Source of the DNA: Methanothrix sp.
Lineage (GTDB): Archaea > Halobacteriota > Methanosarcinia > Methanotrichales > Methanotrichaceae
Assembly: GCA_028688175.1 (NCBI GenBank)
Contig: JAQTYS010000032.1
Location: 2,049 to 15,839, forward strand
DNA length: 13,791 nt
Direction: 5' to 3'
Below the pieces are notes generated by a model. The model did no database searches, was not told the DNA's origin, and saw only the letters and a program-made list of their open reading frames with translations. Below, in pieces: positions 1 through 6,900 of the stretch (positions within the stretch are counted from its first letter, which is position 1; the number at the start of each line of letters is the position of its first letter). The translations under genes were made by a program, and so were the position numbers.

Positions 1-265
1 ACAAGATAGCCGCTCCTGTTGCCCCTGCTGATCAGCATGCGTTGCGCAGCAGCGAGAGGGTGAGCCGGGACTTCGCCCTGGTGCGCCCGGGCCGGGCAAC
101 CACGCCACCAGCGCTGCTTCCCGGCAGGCCTGAACCCATGCAGGAGCTGGCGGGCACGCGCGCGGGTGTTACGTGCGGGCAAGGCCCTAGTACATCCAGG
201 CCTAATCAAAGCCATGATTGTGAGAGGATAATATGCCTTGCCTTTGTGAACATCTGACCGTTGTT

Positions 266-320
266 CTTCGCGCCTTCGCGTGAGATTCAACCGGGTTCGG
301 TTTCACGCGAAGGCGCGAAG
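266..320. repeat. Perfect 18-bp inverted repeat (large hairpin)
   Basis: The arms at 266-283 (CTTCGCGCCTTCGCGTGA) and 303-320 are exact reverse complements with a 19-nt spacer. Inside the spacer, AACCG (289-293) and CGGTT (298-302) pair again around a GGTT loop, so the RNA could form a nearly continuous hairpin. The right arm and the bases after it also read as a phased 8-nt motif, CGCGAAG plus one base, repeated three times (307-327). Motifs of this kind occur as dispersed intergenic repeats in environmental prokaryote genomes (from memory, not checked). There is no T-run after it, so a simple terminator role is not supported. Confidence 0.75.
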
Positions 321-489
321 CCGCGAAGTAAAAACATTGGTTTATTTCGGCCTCGCTGTACTAGCTCCCCTCAACGCCGGGGAGGCTCGGAAGATATGCC
401 CTTGCAGTTGATGGTCATGGCTGTATTCAGGTTAAATTATTCAGGCGAAGCCTCAGAAGAAAAGTCGGGCCTTTTGCTGCAAGCCCCAT

Positions 490-515
490 AAAAAATCCGC
501 AAATTCTTCAGGATT
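490..515 (-). terminator. Possible terminator of the ATPase gene
   Basis: On the minus strand, a few bases after the ATPase stop codon, AATCC (511-515) can pair with GGATT (494-498) around a 12-nt loop, and a run of six T follows (490-495). T-runs alone can terminate archaeal transcription. The stem is short and the loop large, so the T-run is the better part of the evidence. Confidence 0.35.
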
Positions 516-520
516 GACCT

Positions 521-1933
521 TTACGCAGAGATATCATCCAGATCAAAAACAGTCATCCCCTCATCCCTTAATTTGCTTTTGCTTTCTATTTTTCTTGCAA
601 CTACTGCGAAATATTCCTTCCGTTCTTCATTGTTCCAGCGCACATACGTTGATTTCTCTTTTAGATCTTCAAATATCCGTCTTGTATTATCAGCCGTCAG
701 AGTCTGCCATTTGCACTCAACAAACATAATATCTTTTGAGTTTTCATTCAATGCAACAATATCGATCTCATATGTATTCATCCCTTTTTGCTTCCCAGGA
801 ATCTTGCCCCATTGCCTCCCGATTCTCTCAAAAGCAAAGGGCAACTTTCCAGCAATGTTCAGATCAATTAAGTACTGTTTTGCAATACCTTCAAAAATAC
901 GACCGAGATATTGGTCATATGTGGTGACTATTCGCGAAACTACTGAATTCCTGTTTATTTCGAGGATGGATCTTACTGGATACACAAATGTATACCAGAA
1001 ATTCATGAAATTATCTGCCAGGGCATAGATGGAGCCTGTCTTTATATCTCGTGATTTTTTAAGAACTACGGCCCACTCTTTGGTTACAAATCCAAGATTT
1101 ATGAGAACACGCAAATACTTGGGGAGATTCTGGATAAGTATGCCGGTTTCATCCGAGATTTCAGATATCCGTCTCTTGCCTTTCGAGATTGCTTCCAGGA
1201 TCAGTTCATAGTTGGTCGGGGTCCTCAGTTCTTCCTTTAAAAGAAAAGTGGCTTCATCATAAAGAAAAGTCGCTCTTTGCAGTATGTTCTCATTTACATT
1301 ATCGATAAACGAGAGGTTTTGATTAAATTTGTTAAGATATGCAGGCACCCCACCAAGACAGCCATAGATCTGCACCATTTCTTCTGCATTTTTTTCTGGG
1401 AAAAAATGAGTTACATGGGCGAACTTTAAAGGTTGCACTTTAATCTGCCCGGTTCGTCTGCCATATAAAGGAGATTTATATCCGAGAACCTCATTTTCCA
1501 TCATCCCTATGCTTGAGCCGAGAAGTATTACCATGGCATTGGCATCCTTGAGATGCAGGTCCCATGCCGATTGAAATGAGGACATTGTCGCATTACTGCC
1601 CTCGATTAAGTATGGAACCTCATCTATAATAATAACAGGCTTGCCTTTTATCTGCTGGGCTATGAATTTGAGGGCTTCATCCCATTTGGTGATCTTTGGC
1701 TGGTATATGCTGAGCTGTAGAGATGCCTTTTCCAGAAAGTCTTCCACCTGTTGCTCAAGGTTGAATTTCTGGGATAGATAGTAGACCGATGGTTTTTTTG
1801 CTCTGAATTTAAGGGCAAGTTCGGTTTTGCCAACTCGCCGCCGTCCATAGATTATTACAAGCGATGATGAATCCTTTGCATATTCGGATTCAAGGAAGGC
1901 AAGTTCTTCATCCCTGTTGATAAATAGGCCCAT
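521..1933 (-). CDS. Archaeal-type ATPase with DUF234 nuclease-like C-terminus
   Basis: A 470-residue P-loop ATPase of the ATPase_2 family. Visible motifs are Walker A GRRRVGKT (residues 30-37), Walker B VIIIDE (100-105), and a sensor-like LLGSS stretch after it. A winged-helix-like segment follows (about 240-290). The C-terminus fits DUF234: YEID (D391) and ECK (406-408) form the pattern of a PD-(D/E)xK nuclease fold. Such proteins are common in archaea and some anaerobic bacteria; their function is poorly known, and roles in mobile elements or DNA processing have been proposed. The ATG at 1933 is chosen because a TATA-like box lies about 20 nt upstream and the family begins with the xFxxRxxEL pattern seen here. 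Base composition is AT-rich compared with the eCIS genes. It is on the same strand but 352 bp away, and I see no link to the eCIS; it is not the Cdc48-like ATPase (Afp15) of these systems. Confidence 0.93.
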   Translation of the reverse strand: MGLFINRDEELAFLESEYAKDSSSLVIIYGRRRVGKTELALKFRAKKPSVYYLSQKFNLEQQVEDFLEKASLQLSIYQPKITKWDEALKFIAQQIKGKPVIIIDEVPYLIEGSNATMSSFQSAWDLHLKDANAMVILLGSSIGMMENEVLGYKSPLYGRRTGQIKVQPLKFAHVTHFFPEKNAEEMVQIYGCLGGVPAYLNKFNQNLSFIDNVNENILQRATFLYDEATFLLKEELRTPTNYELILEAISKGKRRISEISDETGILIQNLPKYLRVLINLGFVTKEWAVVLKKSRDIKTGSIYALADNFMNFWYTFVYPVRSILEINRNSVVSRIVTTYDQYLGRIFEGIAKQYLIDLNIAGKLPFAFERIGRQWGKIPGKQKGMNTYEIDIVALNENSKDIMFVECKWQTLTADNTRRIFEDLKEKSTYVRWNNEERKEYFAVVARKIESKSKLRDEGMTVFDLDDISA

Positions 1934-1952
1934 GATCCTAAGTATTGCGAGT

Positions 1953-1966
1953 CTATAAATTTAAGC
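1953..1966 (-). promoter_or_regulatory. TATA-like archaeal promoter box of the ATPase gene
   Basis: On the minus strand the sequence GCTTAAATTTATAG ends 19 nt before the ATG at 1933. With the usual archaeal distance of about 25 nt from TATA centre to start site, transcription would begin at or next to the start codon, giving a leaderless mRNA. This fits the lack of a properly spaced Shine-Dalgarno site (only AGGA 2 nt before the ATG). Confidence 0.5.
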
Positions 1967-2084
1967 ATTTCTGTCCTGCGGTCCTGATATGGATGAAGTC
2001 GCTATACAGCTGGACGCCGCGCGCGACTGTAAGGCGCTGACGGCCTCCTGCTCCGGGTTCTGGCTCCCCTGGCTCTCTGGAGTG

Positions 2085-2246
2085 CGGGAAGTCTTGGATA
2101 AATTGGCTATTGCGGATGATCGGTTAGTGATTGATCAGTTTCTTATCAATCGGCATTCGTGCTTTTTTCCGGGGTGCCGCGAGTCGGCCCCTGTGGGTAG
2201 CGGCCAACTGAGCTCCCTCAGCCCCGGGAAGACTTAGATAGATAGG
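2085..2246. repeat. Imperfect 22-nt direct repeat
   Basis: Positions 2085-2106 and 2225-2246 both begin CGGGAAG and match at 18 of 22 bases by hand alignment, 140 bp apart. They may be chance or the remains of a duplicated or target-site-like sequence; no element is visible between them. Confidence 0.25.
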
Positions 2247-2285
2247 TCTTGGACCAATAGTTAGGGAGTGAAGTATTTACTGGTA

Positions 2286-3812
2286 TCACATTTTTGATAT
2301 GAATATTCCGCCTACATGAGGTAGATTACAATGTTCATCTGTGGGAACTAACTGCATAGTCCCATATGATTCATTTAGGGGATGACCTGTGTGATGCCAT
2401 GTATAACCAGCTATTGCTCCATGTTTCCGATTTAGTTCTGAGATATCCGTATCCCTATCCCCAAAGTAAACGAAATCATCAACCACTTTATTAGGATTCT
2501 TCCACCACAGATAAACTCTTCCTTCTATAAGTTTTGCGTATATTTCTGCTGAGTTTTCAACGCGTGAGGCCAGATTATATTTATACCTAGTTTTTTTATC
2601 GAATTCATCCAGATTTAAGTAGCCTTCTGGCACAGGTCCAGCTGCACCTCCTGCGGCAGATTTTTCTTGTTTAGATCGTAGGTTGTATCTAGTAGATCGT
2701 TGAACAATATCGTTATTACCATTAGTTCCGGATCGTCTTCTTTGCGCAATGGTTCCCGATTGGTCGTCTATAAACCTAAAAGCCTGTAATCCCATTGCAT
2801 CAGCCTCTTCCTCCAGGCCTGCTTGATCATTGATCTCCAGCCTTTTTATTTGCCCCGTCGCCCTCACTCGCCCCTCCTTCTGCTGCACCACATGCCAAGC
2901 CTCGTGGGGCAGATGCCTCTCCTGCCCTGGCCCCAGGTAGATCTGGTTGCCTTGAGTGTAGGCCAGCGCACCCAGACCTGCAGGCCTGTCAGAGTTCGCA
3001 TGCACTCGAACGTCAGACATGTCGATCCCTGAGAGCGATTCAATGCCAGCCTTCAACCGGTCGGGCATCGCTGTGCGATTAGGCCTAGGCTCCAACTGCT
3101 CCGGCTTTGCCGCGAGGGCATTCGGCTCAAACTTGCCCTGCACCGGCTGCCCTTTCGCCTCCTGCCCCGGCTCAAACTGCCTCTTCAGCCCCTCAAAGAA
3201 TGCTCTTGGCATGGGAGAGCTTTTTACACCCAGACCTGCTGAGTTGAGAATCTGTGCACCATGCTGGGCGCAGTTGTGTTGATATAAATGGAACTTCTGC
3301 GCTGATGACTCGGACCGATTCATAGCTGCCTGCAGGCGGGCCTCCTGCTGCGGATTCGTCCTGATGGTCATGTTGTCGATCAGATCGTGGTCTTCCTTCA
3401 CCTCGCCCTCTACCCAGGACCCTTTCTCCGCCTCTCTGCCAAGCCCTGCTTTGGGGCTGAAGCCCTTCGTCTTCTCCGAGTTGACTCCGACACCTATATG
3501 ATCAAGGCCAAAGGACCCCTCATACAGCCCTACCTTGACATAACGCTGCACAACGGGACCGGCGGACTTTTCGGCAATGTCCCCCTCCTGCCCGCCCGCG
3601 GGCCTTTCGGCGGCTAGCTTCGGCTGCACTGGCGCGTGTAGAGGTATGTTTGCCAGATTGAAGTTGAAAAGAGAACGGGGCTGATGCTCTCCTTCCAGGT
3701 CGCTATCCGCTGCCCTGCTAGCAAAGCCCCTCTGTATGAACATACCAGACTTCCGCTGCCCATCCCGGCAACAGGAGCACTTTTCCGGAGTATGTACTCT
3801 TTGCATCATCAT
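2286..3812 (-). CDS. eCIS-associated DUF4157 effector with papain-like domain and WHH nuclease toxin tip
   Basis: A 508-residue multidomain protein, read as the payload of the eCIS. The N-terminus has a CxCC cluster (12-15) and a segment FNFNLANIPLHAPVQPKL typical of eCIS-linked DUF4157 proteins. Residues about 90-210 resemble a permuted NlpC/P60-papain fold: His in LDHIGVGV (H105) precedes Cys in HNCAQHG (C181), as in permuted forms. Residues about 245-345 are DUF4157: DVRVH, then HEAWH (303-307) and LEEEAD (333-338), a zincin-type zinc site. The C-terminus has GYTWHH (WHH 472-474), GTMQLVP, H494 and HVGG (H499), matching the WHH class of HNH/EndoVII nuclease toxins. DUF4157 and the WHH call are firm; the papain-like call is tentative. 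The ATG at 3812 lies 9 nt after GAGGA; the in-frame GTG at 3818 is only 3 nt from it, so I prefer 3812. GC drops sharply in the nuclease part. No immunity gene follows. Confidence 0.9.
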   Translation of the reverse strand: MMMQRVHTPEKCSCCRDGQRKSGMFIQRGFASRAADSDLEGEHQPRSLFNFNLANIPLHAPVQPKLAAERPAGGQEGDIAEKSAGPVVQRYVKVGLYEGSFGLDHIGVGVNSEKTKGFSPKAGLGREAEKGSWVEGEVKEDHDLIDNMTIRTNPQQEARLQAAMNRSESSAQKFHLYQHNCAQHGAQILNSAGLGVKSSPMPRAFFEGLKRQFEPGQEAKGQPVQGKFEPNALAAKPEQLEPRPNRTAMPDRLKAGIESLSGIDMSDVRVHANSDRPAGLGALAYTQGNQIYLGPGQERHLPHEAWHVVQQKEGRVRATGQIKRLEINDQAGLEEEADAMGLQAFRFIDDQSGTIAQRRRSGTNGNNDIVQRSTRYNLRSKQEKSAAGGAAGPVPEGYLNLDEFDKKTRYKYNLASRVENSAEIYAKLIEGRVYLWWKNPNKVVDDFVYFGDRDTDISELNRKHGAIAGYTWHHTGHPLNESYGTMQLVPTDEHCNLPHVGGIFISKM

Positions 3813-3821
3813 AATCACTAA

Positions 3822-3864
3822 TCCTCGTCAGATAATTACTCTCTTAAAATGTATTAAATATTTT
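3822..3864 (-). promoter_or_regulatory. Candidate TATA-like promoter and ribosome binding site of the effector gene
   Basis: On the minus strand, AAAATATTTAATAC (3851-3864) is an AT-rich TATA-like element about 40 nt before the start, and GAGGA (3822-3826) is a Shine-Dalgarno site 9 nt before the ATG at 3812. The spacing would give a short leader of about 20 nt. This would let the effector be transcribed separately from the structural genes, but readthrough from the operon is equally possible. Confidence 0.35.
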
Positions 3865-3915
3865 CATTCCCTTGAGCCTGCTCATTGAACCTCACCGATT
3901 CCAGAGGCTCTGGGC

Positions 3916-6900
3916 TCAGCCGCTCGAGCCCTCTTCGGATAACGCGAAAGGCATCAGCGTGTATCCCTGCCCCCACTCTTCCTGCCAGACCGCCTCCCGG
4001 CTGCCGTCAGAGTTCCAGCGGTACAGAGCTGCCCGCCCGTCCGCTGCTCTGTAGATCAAAAGATAAGAGTCGCCCTCTAGCTCAAAGGCCATGGGTGCAT
4101 AGTCTTGCCCCCACTCGTCACTCCAGACCGCCTCAGCGGTTCCATTGGCCGGATCCCAGCGGCAGAGAGTTGCTTGCCCGTCCTCAGGCCGATAGCCCAG
4201 GAAGACCGGCTGATTGGCAATCTCAAAGAAGAGCAGCCTGCTGTAGCCTTTCTCCCAGTTATTAATCCAGATGCTCTTCCTCACTCCACCCGCATCCCAG
4301 CTGCACAGCTCCGCCTTGCCGTCGCCCGGCTTATAGGCCAGAACAAGAGACAGGCCGGAGAGCTGCACTCTGTACAGTACATATTCTTTCTCCCAGCCGC
4401 TCGACCAGATCAATTTAGAAGCTGCGTCTTCCAGCTTCCAGCTGCTTAACTGAATCAGCCGCTTCTCCTGCATACTGGCCAAATAGTGAGGCTTTCCGCC
4501 CAGATCAAATACCATCAAAGCATCGGATGGCTGCCAGGTTCCGGTCCACACAGTCTCCAGAGAATAGCCTTCTTTCTCCGACTTACCGCGGGATAAGAGT
4601 ACTGACCCTGATTTAGGGTTGTAAACCACGAAATGAAGCTGGTTATTGGCCTCAAATATGATCACAATTGAATCCTTCTGCCAGGTGAAGGACTTTCCCG
4701 GGGTAATGGTCACTATTGGATTTTTAGGAGTGCCGCCCGCCAATCCGTTACATAAAACGGCTAAGCCGGTAGTCCTGTCGTAAGAAGCGAAATAGAGATC
4801 AGTTCCCTGATAAAAAGGAATGGTAAGATTGCTCTTCAGAGAGGTCGGCATCGTCCCTGTTGCCAGGATCTCTAGATCCAGCTTTCCCCCCGTCTTTAGC
4901 ACCCAGCGATGTATCTCAAAAGCGGCTGTGCTCTCCTTATATATCATGACATAAGGAACCGCAGCCCGATTGAAGGGCATGACAATGGAGTCTTCCTGGC
5001 GGTTAAAAGAATAAGCCTCGGATCTGCTCTTATCGGCATTCCAGATATAGACCTTCGAGTTGAATACCCTGCCCGGTCCGTCATTAAAAATTCCTTTGGG
5101 CCCGTACATCAGGAGATAGGACTTGCCCTCCAGTTCAAAAGGCGCCAGCTTGCAGCTCTCTTTCCACTTCTCCGATCTGACAGTCTCTCTTTTGCCATCA
5201 GACGTCCAATGGTATACCTCGGCGCTGCCGTTCTCCGATTTGTAGGCAACGAAATGCGCTTCTTCATTAAGCTTAAACGGCACAATCTCATATCCTGCGC
5301 CCCACCCGTAGCCGATAATATCCTTGCCTCCCTGGGAATTCCTGCGCCAGAGCTGCACATCTCCATCAGATGATCTGTAAGAGACTAAGTTCATCTGGCT
5401 ATCAATATCCAGAGGGGTTATGGCGTAACTCGGATCATACTCCCAGCTCTCAGACCAGATCTTCTCTCTGACGGCTTTGGATTTGATGCCATAAAAAGAA
5501 AAGGGCGCCTTTCCGCCGGCAATAGGGCCACGAAGCAGGAAATGTGGTTTGCCTTCCAGCCAGGCAGATAGCAGGTCGCAGTTTTCCTCCCATTTTTCTG
5601 TGATAATTTTCTCTCTGATGCGATCATTCTGCCAGCGATAGGGCTGAGCTCTTCCGTCCCGAGATCGATAAGCCAGATAATGGGCCTCTGGCCGGCATCT
5701 CGTGATCTCAATGGTATTTCCCGCCTTGCTGCTTATCCTGGACAGATCACAAATCTGAACATACTCAGGGCCGCTGTTTCCTGCATAAAAAGAGCTATCC
5801 GCCATCGCCCAACCCAATAGCTTCCTTCCCATCTTATCATCGCCCCTGGCCGGGCTTAACCAGTTGGAATTGAGGGAAACGCTCTCTCCTATTATTTGAT
5901 TGAATCCAATAATTGCAACATTCTCCTCTTCGATGATGTTGTCTGAGAATAATATCTGCCGGAAAGCCCAGGATTTAATCACTTTTTGCAGGGGTCTTGA
6001 CGGCCTTCCTGGGCCCTCTTTGGTGAATTCATCATTCTCAAGCAGCTTTTCGATCTCTTCAACTACAATATCTCCCACCAGGACTTTAGTTAGCCGGTTT
6101 CCTTGCATGCGCAGGGTTCCGCTGATCGGTCCGCCCAGGTTGAGCAGGCCACGCCTCATGAGATCGCCGGCCTTGGCCATCTCCTGGCGAGATAAATCCG
6201 GCCAGGTGCCGATATGCACCCTGGTCGATCCCAGGCTTAGTTTTCCCCGGATCCAGTTTTGAGTCAGGGTTGCATCTTCAGTTACCTCATGAATTACCAG
6301 AGCGAACCTCTCACTAACATCTGTGGGAAGCAGGAAGCTATTGCTGATGACGATATGCCTGGCGGTGGGACCGATCCGGAGCAAAGGAATTCCCTCACCC
6401 TCTACCCGGCAGGAACGAACGGCTATATTTTCCGTGCCCTCTAAGAAAATTGCCCCGGATGCATGCAATGCCTCATCATTGCATTCTATCGTCTTGATCA
6501 GCATGTTTTCAAATGATATTGTGGAAAGTCCTATTATCTTCATCTGGCCGGATGAAACAAGAAGAGTGGAGCTTCCGCAGCCTCTGATGTGCAAATTAAA
6601 TTGAGGCGTTGCCGTCGGCTTATTTACAGTCAGGCTTTTGACATTATGCACACCCGGCAGCAGACAGATGCAGATAGTCTTCAGGGAATCTTCATCTTTT
6701 TGCTTGCTAATAAGATCTCCTATAGCCCCTGCCAGATCTGGGTACTCACCGCCCTTTCCAACCGTGACCGAACAGCTGCCTGTGCTGCCGGTCATCTCGA
6801 TCTCAGTGAGGGGAGGAAATACCCGACGGCAATCTTTTAGCACAGACCATAATTCGCCGGATTTCTGCAGAACGGCAAGAGAACAACGATGGCGAATGAT

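Larger units (their letters stand above)
1..520. other. Non-coding flank with GC-rich segment
   Basis: I see no convincing gene here. Positions 1-190 are clearly GC-rich and full of short self-complementary stretches, in contrast to the AT-rich ATPase gene that follows. The open frame at 42-257 is rich in Pro, Arg and Ser, has no recognisable domain and no ribosome binding site, and looks like a by-product of high GC. From position 81 the sequence reads GTGCG followed by a GCCCG/CGGGC stem, which resembles the 5' end of some group II introns, but no domain V or reverse transcriptase is present. The segment also contains the inverted repeat at 266-320 and a possible terminator for the ATPase at 490-515. 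Confidence 0.5.
1934..2285. other. 352-bp intergenic region without a gene
   Basis: It lies between the effector stop and the ATPase start. The open frame at 1989-2237 (plus) has no recognisable domain and no ribosome binding site, and no minus-strand frame of useful length exists, so no immunity gene for the upstream toxin is evident. I see only weak structure: a 7-bp hairpin (GATTGAT at 2129-2135 with ATCAATC at 2145-2151), a 5-bp hairpin at 2208-2221, and an imperfect 22-nt direct repeat (2085-2106 and 2225-2246, 18 of 22 bases equal by eye). The ATPase promoter occupies the low-coordinate end. Confidence 0.6.

Noticed and set aside
42..257. 71-residue open frame in the GC-rich flank
   Set aside because: No domain, no ribosome binding site, composition explained by high GC and structured sequence.
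521..1933. ATPase as the Cdc48-like eCIS ATPase (Afp15)
   Set aside because: Short, ATPase_2/DUF234 type with a nuclease-like tail; lacks the AAA+ Afp15 layout and lies in its own transcription unit.
2129..2151. 7-bp hairpin as an attachment site or small RNA
   Set aside because: Too short and common; no integrase, tRNA or conserved flank.
1989..2237. 82-residue open frame on the plus strand as a possible immunity gene
   Set aside because: Opposite strand to the toxin, no ribosome binding site, no family resemblance, composition typical of non-coding DNA.
3901..3913. CCAGAGGCTCTGG palindrome just after the stop of the propeller gene as a terminator
   Set aside because: Stem of 5-6 bp with a tiny loop and no T-run behind it on the minus strand.
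4105..4449. Long plus-strand open frames opposite the particle genes (for example 4105-4449, 4909-5373, 12837-13508)
   Set aside because: They are antisense to conserved coding sequence, and the minus-strand frames carry the recognisable motifs.
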